59,308 bases of DNA, taken from Candidatus Hebobacterum abditum. GTDB taxonomy: Bacteria > Armatimonadota > Hebobacteria > Hebobacterales > Hebobacteraceae. The notes under the pieces were generated by a model. The model was given only the letters and a program-made list of their open reading frames with translations, searched no databases and was not told the origin of the DNA. The DNA lies in the NCBI GenBank assembly GCA_029821875.1, contig JALGXW010000019.1, positions 1 to 59,308 on the forward strand. The letters are read 5' to 3'. Positions 8,901 to 16,476 of the stretch are shown one piece after another (the stretch's first letter is position 1; each line of letters opens with the position of its first letter). The position numbers and the translations under genes are program-made.

Positions 8901-9338
8901 GGAGAGCGCGATCACGTCCTCGGCACATTGGGCGATGGTCGAGAAGTTGCAGCGCGGCATCTTCCGCCACTGCGCGCCGGTGGCGCGGGTGTTTGGCACG
9001 GGCTCGATGGGAGCTTGTTCGCCCGCTGCCTCTCGCAGCACTCGGAAGTGCCCCGCGGTGGCCATGCGACAGAGGTTGGCATAGCCGGCCCTGGAGGTGG
9101 CCAGGAGGGGGAGGTGGTGGCCGCCTTCGGTGGTCAGCTCAACTCCCAGGATGGGCTTTATGCCGGCCTCCTGCGCGGCCTGGTAGAAGCGCACCGCGCC
9201 GTAGGTCCCATCGTGATCGGTCACCGCCACCGCCGGCATCCCCAACTCGGCCGCCCGTGCCACCAGCCGGTCCAGCCGACAGGTGCTATCCAGAAACGAG
9301 AAGACGCTGTGCACGTGGAGATGGACGAACGAAGGCAT
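5988..9338 (-). CDS. dnaE2: Error-prone DNA polymerase III alpha-type subunit (DnaE2/ImuC-like)
   Basis: This 1116-residue C-family polymerase is closer to DnaE2/ImuC than to replicative DnaE1. An N-terminal PHP domain starts HLHVHSVFSFLDS with VTDHDGTYGAVRF. The palm carries CAGRGSAADSMVSYALGIT and the catalytic PDIDIDFDSRKR near residue 460. NQPMGFYPPEVIVNDAKHFG is typical of DnaE2. The C-terminus is an OB fold (VRVAGIVIARQRPPIKSG) without the long tail of DnaE1. Such enzymes perform mutagenic translesion synthesis. No imuA or imuB lies beside it. Residues about 303-340 are a low-complexity linker encoded by two palindromic repeats. Its promoter holds a LexA-like palindrome, fitting damage-inducible control. 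The ATG has a GGAGG site 7 bases upstream. Confidence 0.92.
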   Translation of the reverse strand: MPSFVHLHVHSVFSFLDSTCRLDRLVARAAELGMPAVAVTDHDGTYGAVRFYQAAQEAGIKPILGVELTTEGGHHLPLLATSRAGYANLCRMATAGHFRVLREAAGEQAPIEPVPNTRATGAQWRKMPRCNFSTIAQCAEDVIALSGCRFGEIPAAVRRGDIDAARRAICRYQDIFGRDRFFIELCREEPDEKERPHIARLADLAEEMDALIVATANVHCLTPEEAAVQDVLACIQTLTKRDEWHPIRRRGAERYFKSPREMLEEFASYPQAIANTVRIAAQCEVDLELGQLHFPHFRMREYGPQIGTVSGASSRNTESSRDTGKGRRQAPAQQRPGWWPTTDQEVEGKLAEELLEWLCWEGAARRYRIPAERLRSSPTSPISARLRHELNIIRELGLCEYFLVVWDIVEEARERGIRCAGRGSAADSMVSYALGITPVDPLAARLLFERFLNPERREMPDIDIDFDSRKRDEMIEYVAERYGPEHTGMVATVNTYNARSALREVGKALGMPEQSIDRISRSMPYIPAGRIRDAIANLPELRGSGFDAAALKELLDICETIDGFPRHLSVHLGGVVISRHPITNFTPLEVSAKGVIVCQFDKDDIEALGLVKMDMLGLRNLAAIEEALHIIRETRGRAPDLNRISLDDEKTYELMRSARTVGVFQLESPGMRGLLSGLQPTRFDDIIANISLFRPGPMQADMISPFLARRHGKEPTTYLHPSVRPALEETYGVILYQEQVLEVASALAGFTLGQSDSLRRAMTHDRSAEEMEKIRGTFLDGCRKRGIEKATAEEAFRRLSAFAAYGFCKAHAASFAIIAYETAYLKAHYPAEFLAGILSNQPMGFYPPEVIVNDAKHFGVEVRAVDINKSRDRYWVEEGAIRVGLAQVYGLSAAGLKAVLAAREDGGPFKSLRDFCARTNLARPMVESLIKAGAFDCIGRRRELLWQLNEITTTDARRRDRTHQLGGQLPLLADDPEGHGGIGLPPATERERAAAELSMTGISFTRHPLSFAREHLHKMGVVNRAQLESLPDGRRVRVAGIVIARQRPPIKSGQTVVFITLEDETGLIEVTVFERIYKQWGKVIFANSALIVDGILQKRGRYGTVVLGRRFHSLRP
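8342..8414. repeat. Two palindromic repeat units inserted in frame inside dnaE2
   Basis: Unit one has arms GGGCAGGAG (8342-8350) and CTCCTGCCC (8356-8364) around a 5-base loop. Unit two has 11-base arms GTTTCGGGAGC (8391-8401) and GCTCCCGAAAC (8404-8414) around TT. They encode about residues 309-333 of the polymerase, a Ser/Arg/Gly/Gln-rich linker without family conservation, and keep the frame open. The half-arm of unit one recurs exactly (12 bases) in the intergenic hairpin at 46960-46983, so this is a dispersed element rather than ordinary coding sequence. Confidence 0.75.
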
Positions 9339-9358
9339 ATCGCCCTCCAGCGGCCCTT

Positions 9359-9387
9359 AGGGTAATGCAAACATATGTTTGTGTCAA
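9359..9387 (-). promoter_or_regulatory. dnaE2 promoter with LexA-like palindromic operator
   Basis: The minus strand carries a perfect -35 TTGACA (9387-9382), a 17-base spacer and a -10 TACCCT (9364-9359), about 20 bases before the dnaE2 ATG. The spacer contains a perfect 14-bp palindrome CAAACATATGTTTG (9368-9381). The Gram-positive/Terrabacterial LexA box is CGAACnnnnGTTCG-like, so 12 of 14 positions agree. A repressor bound here would block RNA polymerase directly. The same site lies about 80 bases upstream of the divergent alkylation-repair gene. Confidence 0.7.
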
Positions 9388-9460
9388 GGGGCACTGTGGA
9401 CTCACAGGCTTCGACCGCTTACCATTGCTCCACTAGACATAATCGCCAGGAACTCAGCCC

Positions 9461-10144
9461 ATGCGATACGGCGAGATAATGGCGCTTCTCAGATCCCACT
9501 ACAAGCCCGAGAACATTGAGGGGATGGCCCGCTTTGGCATCGTCACGAAGAAGGCGTACGGAGTTCCGATGCCGGAGCTGCGGAGGCTCGCCCGGCAGAT
9601 CGGGAAGGACCACGATCTCGCTCAGCGGCTCTGGGCCTCCGGGGTGCTCGACGCCAGGACGCTGGCTGCTCTGATCGATGATCCAGAGCAGGTCACCGAG
9701 GAGCAGATGGAATCATGGGTTGCCGACTTCGACAACTGGGCGATCTGTGACACCTGCTGCGGCAGCCTGTTCGACCGCACGAAGTTCCCCTATCGCAAGG
9801 CACTGGCGTGGAGCAAGCGGGAGGAGGAGTTCGTGAAGCGGGCCGGCTTCGCACTCATGGCCTGGCTTGCGGTTCACGACAAGAAGGCCGAGGACACGCG
9901 CTTCGAGCGCTTCCTTCGCATCATGAGGCGCGAGTCGAGCGACGAACGCAACTACGTGAAGAAGGCCGTCAACTGGGCCCTTCGCCAGGTCGGGAAGCGG
10001 AACGCCGCCCTCAACCGCAAGGCGATAGCACTGGCCGAGGAGATACGGGAGATCGACTCCAGAGCGGCGCGCTGGATCGCCGCCGACGCGCTGCGGGAGC
10101 TCCGGAGCGAGGCCGTCCAGAAGAGGCTGGCGCGCGGTCGGTAG
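9461..10144 (+). CDS. DNA alkylation repair protein, AlkD-type HEAT-repeat glycosylase
   Basis: This 227-residue all-helical protein matches the AlkC/AlkD DNA alkylation repair family, which excises bulky or cationic 3- and 7-alkylpurines using HEAT-like repeats wrapped around DNA. The signature block SWVADFDNWAICDTCCG (about residues 85-101) and the later ERNYVKKAVNWALRQVGK carry the Trp, Asp and Arg that line the active groove in AlkD. Length is normal. It is divergent from the error-prone polymerase gene, with 122 bases between them. The shared region contains the LexA-like palindrome, so both may belong to one DNA-damage response. The ATG gives a standard N-terminus. Confidence 0.88.
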   Translation: MRYGEIMALLRSHYKPENIEGMARFGIVTKKAYGVPMPELRRLARQIGKDHDLAQRLWASGVLDARTLAALIDDPEQVTEEQMESWVADFDNWAICDTCCGSLFDRTKFPYRKALAWSKREEEFVKRAGFALMAWLAVHDKKAEDTRFERFLRIMRRESSDERNYVKKAVNWALRQVGKRNAALNRKAIALAEEIREIDSRAARWIAADALRELRSEAVQKRLARGR

Positions 10145-10344
10145 ATGCTGGCCTCTCTCTGCCTCCGCGCAGTCTGGCCTCGGAACCCACGAACCAGACT
10201 CGTCTGCGCGGCATCCAACTGGGTGGGAGCCACCTCCCCTCCTTGCTGAGTCCGCGCAGGTGGGGCCCGCAGTTCCGTGGAATCGAGACACAACATCCAG
10301 AGGGGCTATCGCGTTCGTTCGCTCCCACTCGGTTGTGAGGAGCC

Positions 10345-12558
10345 GTGGTGGTGGTCGAAGACGACAGCTTGCCCAAGTCGGTACGCGACGCGCTGCCGGG
10401 CGTGGCCTCGTCGTCGATTCGTCTGAGCGCCGAGGCCGATCTCGCCACTGACGGCCGGTTCGGAGAGCGCTGGGTCGTCCTCGCCGATGATCGCGTGCTC
10501 ACCGTGGCCTCGGAGGACGGCGAGGCACGAGTTCAGCGCGATCTGGCCCTCACCGACATCGACGAGTTCAAGCTCGAGAGTCTTGTCGGGGGCGGGGTAC
10601 TGCAGGCGGTCGTTGACGGACGCGAAGTCGACCTGATCTCCTACACTAACGCTCTATCGAAGCGGTTCGCCGATGTCCGCACGCAGCTCGAAGCCGCGCT
10701 GAAGGACAAGCCAATACCGGAAGCTCCCGACCGCATCTTCCGCTGTCCGAAGTGTGGCATGGTGCTCGGCGAGCGGACCCGTGTCTGTGTTCGCTGCGTG
10801 CGCCGCGGGGCGATGCTCAGACGGTTGCTGAGCTACGCGCGGCCCTACAGGGCGGGCCTCGCCCTCGTCAGCGTCCTCATGATAGCGGCGGCGGCATTCG
10901 GCCTCGTGCCGCCTTGGTTGACGAAGATACTCGTTGACGACGTTCTCATACCGAAGGCCAACCCGCATCTGCTCGGGTGGCTCGTGTTCGGCCTGCTGGC
11001 CAGCAGCGTACTGAGCACCGTTCTCGCAATATGGCGCGGCCGGGTGGCCGCCTGGCTCGGGGGCCGCACGAGCCTCGACATCCGGGCCGAATTGTACGAT
11101 CGGCTTCAATGGATGTCTCTGCGCTACTTCGATCACCATCCGACCGGCACGCTCGTCTCGCGTTTGACGCAGGACTCGGGCGGTGTGCAGGACTTCCTGG
11201 CGTTCGGGCTGCCCTGGGTGGCCAGCAACCTGATCATCGTGTTCGGAGTGGCCGGTGCCATCTTCGCGCTCAACTGGAAGCTGGCCCTGCTCGTGCTGGT
11301 GCCTGCGCCACTGGTCGCCTTGCTGACGCGCTCGCTGATCCGACGCGTGCGGCTTGCCTTCCACAAGTTCTGGTACGGCTGGAGCCGCTTCCACACCATC
11401 GTCAACGATGCTCTGGGCCGGGTCAAGATCGTCAAGGCATTCACGCGAGAGCTGGATGAGATCGAGCGCTTCCGCTTCCGCAATATGGAGTTGTTCGGGG
11501 CTTCCGTCCAGGCTGAGCAGACGTTCGCGACGTTCTTCCCCATCATCGGATTCGCGGTGATGAGCGGCTCACTCCTCGTCTGGTACTTCGGGGGGCGGCT
11601 GGTGATCGGCGACGCGGGTCTCAGCGTCGGTGGATTGATGGCGTTCCTCGCCTACCTCGCAATGCTCTACGGGCCGCTCCATGGGCTCGCCCAGAGCGCC
11701 CAGTGGATGTCGCGGGCGATGACCGCGGCGGAGCGGATCTTCGAGGTGCTCGACTCCGAGGATTACGTCGAGCGCGCTCCGGGCAAGACCGTGCCCGAGG
11801 AGCTCCGCGGCGAGGTGGAGTTCCAGAAGGTCACCTTTGGCTACGAGAAGAGCCAGCCGGTGTTGAAGGAGGTGTCCTTCGAAGCGGAGGCGGATCGCAT
11901 GGTAGGCCTCGTGGGCAAGAGCGGGGTCGGCAAGACGACGGTCATCAACCTGCTCTGCCGCTTCTACGATCCCGACGAGGGCCAGGTGCTCGTGGACGGC
12001 GTCGATATCCGGGACCTAGACCTCGGTGCCTACCGGGGCCACATCGGCGCGGTGCTGCAGGAGCCGCTGATGTTCAGCGCGACGATTGCGGAGAACATCG
12101 CCTACGGCCGGCCCGACGCGACGACCGAGGATATCATCGCGGCCGCGAAGGCGGCCAACGCCCACAACTTCATCATCAAGAAGCCGGATGGCTACGACGA
12201 GCAGGTGGGCGAACGCGGGGACAAGCTATCCTCTGGCGAGAAGCAGCGGGTCTCGATCGCCCGCGCCATCCTGCGGGATCCGAAGATCCTCATCCTCGAC
12301 GAAGCCACTGCAAACGTGGACCTCGAAACCGAAGAGCTAATACAGGAGGCGCTCGCGCGGCTGATTGAAGGCCGCACGACCTTCACCATTGCACACCGGC
12401 TGTCCACACTCCGCAACGCACACAAGCTGCTCGTGCTGGAGGAGGGCAAGGTGGCCGAATTCGGAACACATGAGGAACTCGCGAAGAGCAAGGGCGTCTA
12501 CAGCCGACTTCTCAACATCTTCCGCAAGACTTCGCGTGTGAGGGCAGTCGATGGCTAG
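10345..12558 (+). CDS. ABC exporter (fused membrane and ATPase domains) with N-terminal zinc-ribbon extension
   Basis: This 737-residue half-transporter has three parts. Residues 1 to about 125 form a soluble beta-rich domain. A treble-cleft zinc ribbon follows (CPKCGMVLGERTRVCVRC, about residues 133-151). Then come a six-helix type-I exporter membrane domain (about 160-450) and an ATPase domain with Walker A GKSGVGKTT, signature LSSGEKQR, Walker B ILILDEATANVD and H-loop IAHRLST. This architecture, with the next gene encoding DUF1854, matches the pair annotated elsewhere as a cyanophycin-metabolism-associated ABC transporter. No cyanophycin gene is present here, so the substrate is unknown. 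The start is ambiguous among three tandem GTG codons (10345-10353); AGGAG just upstream fits the third best. It overlaps the next gene by 8 bases. Confidence 0.88.
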   Translation: MVVVEDDSLPKSVRDALPGVASSSIRLSAEADLATDGRFGERWVVLADDRVLTVASEDGEARVQRDLALTDIDEFKLESLVGGGVLQAVVDGREVDLISYTNALSKRFADVRTQLEAALKDKPIPEAPDRIFRCPKCGMVLGERTRVCVRCVRRGAMLRRLLSYARPYRAGLALVSVLMIAAAAFGLVPPWLTKILVDDVLIPKANPHLLGWLVFGLLASSVLSTVLAIWRGRVAAWLGGRTSLDIRAELYDRLQWMSLRYFDHHPTGTLVSRLTQDSGGVQDFLAFGLPWVASNLIIVFGVAGAIFALNWKLALLVLVPAPLVALLTRSLIRRVRLAFHKFWYGWSRFHTIVNDALGRVKIVKAFTRELDEIERFRFRNMELFGASVQAEQTFATFFPIIGFAVMSGSLLVWYFGGRLVIGDAGLSVGGLMAFLAYLAMLYGPLHGLAQSAQWMSRAMTAAERIFEVLDSEDYVERAPGKTVPEELRGEVEFQKVTFGYEKSQPVLKEVSFEAEADRMVGLVGKSGVGKTTVINLLCRFYDPDEGQVLVDGVDIRDLDLGAYRGHIGAVLQEPLMFSATIAENIAYGRPDATTEDIIAAAKAANAHNFIIKKPDGYDEQVGERGDKLSSGEKQRVSIARAILRDPKILILDEATANVDLETEELIQEALARLIEGRTTFTIAHRLSTLRNAHKLLVLEEGKVAEFGTHEELAKSKGVYSRLLNIFRKTSRVRAVDG

Positions 12559-13090
12559 ACAGAACGGCCCTGCCTCCGGCGCCCCAGACGATCAGACCAG
12601 GACGCGCTATCTCGACCCGGATGAGGTCCGCGTCTTCCGGGACGAAGACGGCCGCCTCTTCGCAACCGTAGCGGAGGAGCTCACGGTCCTGCGTCCGCGA
12701 TTCCTGCGCGTTCATCCTCTGACCGACCCGGATCGCTATCTTGCCATCGTCGGCCCTGATCCCGAAGGGAAGGACTTCGGCCTGCTTCGCAACTGGCGGC
12801 GGCTCGATCGGGAGTCTCGGGACATAGTCAACGGGGAGTTGAATCGTCGGTATCTCCACCCGGTCGTGAAGCGGATCATGTCCTTGCGCGACTACTTCGG
12901 GGTGGCCGTCTGCGTGTTCGACACCGACCGCGGCCTCCGGGAGGCGACCCTTCGCGACGTCCGCGACAACGTCATCTACCTTGGACAGAGCCGGATTCTC
13001 CTCACAGACGCAGAGGGGAACCGCTACGACATACGGGACGTCGGCGCGCTGGATGCCGCGAGCAAGGCGATGCTGGCCGAGGTGCTCTGA
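12551..13090 (+). CDS. DUF1854 protein, partner of the upstream ABC exporter
   Basis: This 179-residue soluble protein has the DUF1854 pattern: FRDEDGRLFATVAEEL near the N-terminus, then a central LRNWRRLDRESRDIVNGELNRRYLHPVVKRI, then a C-terminal LTDAEGNRYDIRDVGALD. No signal peptide or membrane helix is seen. Its ATG overlaps the ABC gene's stop region by 8 bases, implying translational coupling and a joint complex. In other genomes DUF1854 proteins are encoded with this same exporter type. Their biochemical role is not known, and I infer only a regulatory or accessory subunit. Confidence 0.85.
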   Translation: MARQNGPASGAPDDQTRTRYLDPDEVRVFRDEDGRLFATVAEELTVLRPRFLRVHPLTDPDRYLAIVGPDPEGKDFGLLRNWRRLDRESRDIVNGELNRRYLHPVVKRIMSLRDYFGVAVCVFDTDRGLREATLRDVRDNVIYLGQSRILLTDAEGNRYDIRDVGALDAASKAMLAEVL

Positions 13091-13227
13091 GCGACCCTCC
13101 CCAGTGAGGGTGTGGCCACGGCGCGCCTGTCAGCGGGGCACGGCTGGCCGCTCGCGACGCCCCCCCAGATGCTGTCTGCGCTCGCTCTTCCGTGCTAAGA
13201 TTGGGGCGTCACAGAAGACGGCCTGCG

Positions 13228-14118
13228 ATGCGACAGACGCGGAAAGAACCAGATACGCAACCAGGCGAGAAGCCGCGCCGTCCCTCACGCCGCAGATTCC
13301 TGCGCCGCGCGCTCATCGCGGGCGGAGCGACACTCGGCGCGGGTACCCTCTGGTCCATCTTCGGCGAGCGGACGTGGGTGACCGCTCGCCGGGTGCCGGT
13401 GTCGATACCCGATCTGCCCGCCTTCCTGGACGGCTTCACGATCGCGCACTTGAGCGACCTGCACCGCGGCCCGTTCATCTCGGAGAAGCAGGTCCGGGAG
13501 GCGGCTGGACTGGCGATGGCCTATGCGCCGGATATGGTCGTGCTGACGGGCGATCATGTGTCACTCAAGGCCAAGTATGCAAAGAGCGCGGTGTCGGCGC
13601 TGTCATCTCTCAAGGCTCAGTACGGCGTGTATGCAGTCCTGGGGAATCACGAATACTGGACCGACGAAGTCGACCGCGTGACTCAAATCCACCGTGATGC
13701 CGGGATCGAGGTGCTGATCAACGAATCCGTAGGGATCGCCGTCGGGGGCACACCGTGGTGGCTGTGCGGGGTCGACGATATCTGGGAGGGGAAGCCCGAC
13801 CTCGAGCGGGCGCTCTCAAACGTGCCCGACGAGGTCTTCAAGATACTGCTGTGTCACGAGCCGGACTATGCAGACGAGGCGGCGAAGCACGGCATTCCGC
13901 TTCAGCTCTCCGGCCACTCGCACGGGGGCCAGGTGCGTCTCCCCTGGCTGGGTCCGATTCGGCTGCCCGTCTACGCCTGGAAGTATCCCTACGGGCTGCA
14001 GCGGGTAGGGTCATCCGGCACCCAGGTCTACACGACCTCGGGCGTAGGTGTGACCTTCCCGCCATTTCGGATCAACTGCCGTCCCGAGGTGGCGATCATC
14101 CGACTGACGAGCGCCTAG
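13228..14118 (+). CDS. Tat-type metallophosphoesterase (YaeI/YkuE family)
   Basis: A twin-arginine-like leader (SRRRFLRRALIAGGATLGAG) precedes a calcineurin-type phosphoesterase core. All metal-binding motifs are present: SDLHRGPF, LTGDHVS, VLGNHEYW, CHEPDY and SGHSHGGQV. This set and the roughly 296-residue length fit the YaeI/YkuE group, membrane-associated phosphodiesterases, some of which hydrolyse UDP-2,3-diacylglucosamine or phospholipid-like substrates. The leader suggests the enzyme acts outside the cytoplasm or stays membrane-anchored. A GTG at 13192 would add 12 residues. I prefer the ATG because it places the twin-arginine stretch near residue 20. Substrate not deducible. Confidence 0.88.
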   Translation: MRQTRKEPDTQPGEKPRRPSRRRFLRRALIAGGATLGAGTLWSIFGERTWVTARRVPVSIPDLPAFLDGFTIAHLSDLHRGPFISEKQVREAAGLAMAYAPDMVVLTGDHVSLKAKYAKSAVSALSSLKAQYGVYAVLGNHEYWTDEVDRVTQIHRDAGIEVLINESVGIAVGGTPWWLCGVDDIWEGKPDLERALSNVPDEVFKILLCHEPDYADEAAKHGIPLQLSGHSHGGQVRLPWLGPIRLPVYAWKYPYGLQRVGSSGTQVYTTSGVGVTFPPFRINCRPEVAIIRLTSA

Positions 14119-14136
14119 CGCGCCTGTGAACTGAGG

Positions 14137-14502
14137 ATGACGGACACGCGCGGCGAAGACGAGACATTCATCGGCGAGCCGATCGCACCCAAGCCGGGAA
14201 CGTTCGAGGCTGCGAGGATGGCCACGGGCGGACCCGGGCTGCCGCTCGTCTTCAGGTGGCGGGGTGCGGAGTACACAATCGCAGGTGTGATGGAGACCTG
14301 GCGCAGTCAAGAGCCCGGCGTCGGGATGGATAAGAAGCATCTCTACGTCCGCAAGCACTTCTACCGCGTGAAGACGACATCGGGCGAGGTCATGACACTC
14401 TACTTCGACCGGAAGCCTCCCTCCGGTCGGGGGAAGAGCAGGCAGCGGTGGTATCTGTTCTCGGTGTCGAGAGGGGAGCCTAACCGATCTTTAGCAGGCT
14501 GA
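14137..14502 (+). CDS. Small conserved protein, DUF6504-like
   Basis: This 121-residue soluble protein has the core PLVFRWRGAEYTIAGVMETWR followed by KHFYRVKTTSGEVMTLYFDR and RWYLFSVSR. That pattern resembles the DUF6504 family, small beta-rich proteins of unknown function. It starts 18 bases after the phosphoesterase stop and may share its transcript. Its 3' end overlaps the convergent PPC-domain gene by 23 bases, so the C-terminal residues (EPNRSLAG) are shared coding DNA. Family assignment is from memory of the motif and is moderate. Confidence 0.6.
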   Translation: MTDTRGEDETFIGEPIAPKPGTFEAARMATGGPGLPLVFRWRGAEYTIAGVMETWRSQEPGVGMDKKHLYVRKHFYRVKTTSGEVMTLYFDRKPPSGRGKSRQRWYLFSVSRGEPNRSLAG

Positions 14503-14917
14503 CCCCTACCCCTGGATCGTGCGCGCGCTTCGCCTCTACCCCCACCAACTCCGTGATGATCACCTCGAGCACCAGGTACACTGACATCCCTGCCCGAGGA
14601 CAGCCGACGAGCGCGGAGTCGTGCCGGCCGATGCCGGCGTGGAAGTGGAGCGAGGGCTTCCCCTCGTGAAGGAAGACCATGCCGACGCCGACGAGGTCCC
14701 GTGCGTCATCGAACTCCTCGTAGTGTGGTACCACCTTGCCCGTCGCATGCTGTGGTCCGGTGACGACCTTGCCTTTGCGGATGCCGCCGACGGCGAGGAC
14801 GGAGGCGGCCTCGATGCCCTCTCGGCGCGCTATCTCCTCTACGGCATCATATATGGACTCGCCATCTTCCAGGCGAGCGACGAAGACGCGGCCGAGGCGG
14901 CCCTGTGTGTAATCCAC
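14480..14917 (-). CDS. PPC-domain (DUF296) DNA-binding-type protein
   Basis: This 145-residue single-domain protein matches the PPC/DUF296 fold. It has RVFVARLEDGESIYDAVEEIARREGI at the N-terminus, the central ASVLAVGGIRKGKVV, and the conserved PSLHFHAGIGRHDSALVG block, whose histidines form a metal-like site in bacterial members. Plants use this domain in AT-hook DNA-binding proteins. Bacterial stand-alone forms make trimers of unknown role. It is convergent with, and overlaps, the DUF6504-like gene. No operon partner is evident. Confidence 0.85.
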   Translation of the reverse strand: MDYTQGRLGRVFVARLEDGESIYDAVEEIARREGIEAASVLAVGGIRKGKVVTGPQHATGKVVPHYEEFDDARDLVGVGMVFLHEGKPSLHFHAGIGRHDSALVGCPRAGMSVYLVLEVIITELVGVEAKRAHDPGVGVSLLKIG

Positions 14918-14985
14918 GGTGTCCTCTCCAGTGCCGAAGTCCAGTTGACTGGCGGAGGTACACTTCAGGGGGGACTGCCGAAGCC

Positions 14986-16476
14986 CTACCTGCCCGGCCG
15001 GGCCTCACCCCCGGCGGAGCGACGCGCCCGCCGCGCAGCCATCCGCTCGCTCTGAAGTGCGCGCTCGCGCGCGCCAACGCTGCGGCCGCCCCGCATTGCG
15101 CCCATTCCTCGCCCCCGGCCCTGCCGGGACGGCGCCCTGGTCGCGCTCGGCTGGCGTCCCCGTCGAGAGGGGGATGCCGCGCGAGGCGCGGCAGTGGCTT
15201 CTCGCTTAACGGCGGCGGGAGGTCGCCGTCGCGTCCGCTGCATGCCCTCGCCCGGGCCCATCCCCACGACGATTCGGCGTTCGCGCGGGTAGCCGAAGGT
15301 GTTCATGCCATAGGCGGCAATCCCGCTGACGAGACCGACGACCAGCAGCAGGGCGGCCGTGAAGCCCAGGTAGAGAAGACTCCGGCGACGGTGGCAGGCA
15401 TGGACCTCTCGGGGCCACAGCACCCAGCGCAACACGCCGGCGGCCACAGCAAGGACAGCGGCGACGAGCAGGATGCCCGACGTGGTACTGGCCGACTCCT
15501 GGAAATAGGCAGCACGGGCGTAATCCTTCGGGTGAGAGAGCAAGAACAGAGTGAACATCACCAGCCCTGCAGCCGCCGAAGTAGCGCAGGCGCGAGAGAA
15601 CCGGTGCTGGCGCAGTGCTCCGTAGTCGTTCGTTGCCTCGCTGCAGACGGGGCAGGGCGCGGCGGCGAGCTGTGGATCTTCCTTGAAGTGTCGCTGAAGC
15701 TCGAGTCCCTTCCCATAGCGGCGTACGCAGACCGCGACGATCGCAGCCAGGACGATCCAGCCGATCGCTCCGCTCCACCTCCTCTCTTCCCAGAAGGGGA
15801 TCTCCCCGGGCCACGGGGCTCGCAGCCCGGCGAAGAAGTAGAGGGGCACTATCCCTGTGCCATAGGTGAGGGTAGAGCGAAAGGACTCCAGCCCTTGTTT
15901 CCATGTCGTCCACTTGAGGTAGTCACGTGCCGTCGGGTACGGCATTTCGAGGTCGGCCGCGGCCTCTTCCCAGAGGGCCTCGTGTTCCTGATCCCGCTGG
16001 GCCAGCGCTGCCGCGAGGGCCTCCCGACGGAAGTCTCTCGCCGTCGTCGTGTGCGGCAGCAGGCCGACCTCGTGGCTGGCATCGACCAGCGGATCCAACT
16101 CCACGCCGAGAGCGCTCCCCTCGACCTCGGCGGGCGTCAGACCGGTGCGCTCCTCCAGCGCGGCCGACTCGCCTGTGCCGAGCCGCCCGTCCTCATCCTC
16201 GTCGAAGCGCGCCAGCAGGGCCGTCTGGAGCCGCTTCTTCTCCAGGTGTTCGAATGCCCGCGTCTCGAAACGCGGGCCGACCTTCGCCGCCTCGATCCCT
16301 TTCATCGCGATCACGACGAGGTCGCGGAGCATCGGGCGGAAGACACTGTAGACTGGGTGTGCGAACACGAGGACGATGATGATGAGGCGCAACCATACGT
16401 ACCGCCGGCGCCAGTAGTTGAACCAGCGCCACGTGAGGGCCAGGTTGTCCTTGATCCGCTGTGCAATTCCGCCCAT
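14986..16476 (-). CDS. Multi-pass membrane protein with EF-hand-like loop and Arg/Gly-rich tail, unknown function
   Basis: I do not recognise this 496-residue protein. A basic N-terminus (RWFNYWRRRYVWLR) leads into a first membrane helix. A soluble stretch of about 150 residues follows, containing an EF-hand-like calcium loop (FDEDEDGRLGTGESAAL). About five more hydrophobic segments come next, including AIGWIVLAAIVAVCVRRYG and TTSGILLVAAVLAVAAGVL. A CPVC pair lies in a cytoplasmic or lumenal loop. The last 85 or so residues are an Arg/Gly/Ala/Pro-rich basic tail that looks disordered. The ATG at 16476 has a strong GGGGGAGG site. The frame is open for 84 further residues upstream, but these lack membrane or family character. 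Function unknown; calcium sensing is only a possibility. Confidence 0.7.
   Translation of the reverse strand: MGGIAQRIKDNLALTWRWFNYWRRRYVWLRLIIIVLVFAHPVYSVFRPMLRDLVVIAMKGIEAAKVGPRFETRAFEHLEKKRLQTALLARFDEDEDGRLGTGESAALEERTGLTPAEVEGSALGVELDPLVDASHEVGLLPHTTTARDFRREALAAALAQRDQEHEALWEEAAADLEMPYPTARDYLKWTTWKQGLESFRSTLTYGTGIVPLYFFAGLRAPWPGEIPFWEERRWSGAIGWIVLAAIVAVCVRRYGKGLELQRHFKEDPQLAAAPCPVCSEATNDYGALRQHRFSRACATSAAAGLVMFTLFLLSHPKDYARAAYFQESASTTSGILLVAAVLAVAAGVLRWVLWPREVHACHRRRSLLYLGFTAALLLVVGLVSGIAAYGMNTFGYPRERRIVVGMGPGEGMQRTRRRPPAAVKREATAAPRAASPSRRGRQPSATRAPSRQGRGRGMGAMRGGRSVGARERALQSERMAARRARRSAGGEARPGR

Noticed and set aside
13094-13111. Inverted repeat ACCCTC/GAGGGT after the DUF1854 gene as a terminator.
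   Set aside because: The stem is only 6 bp with no U-tract, too weak to list as a terminator.
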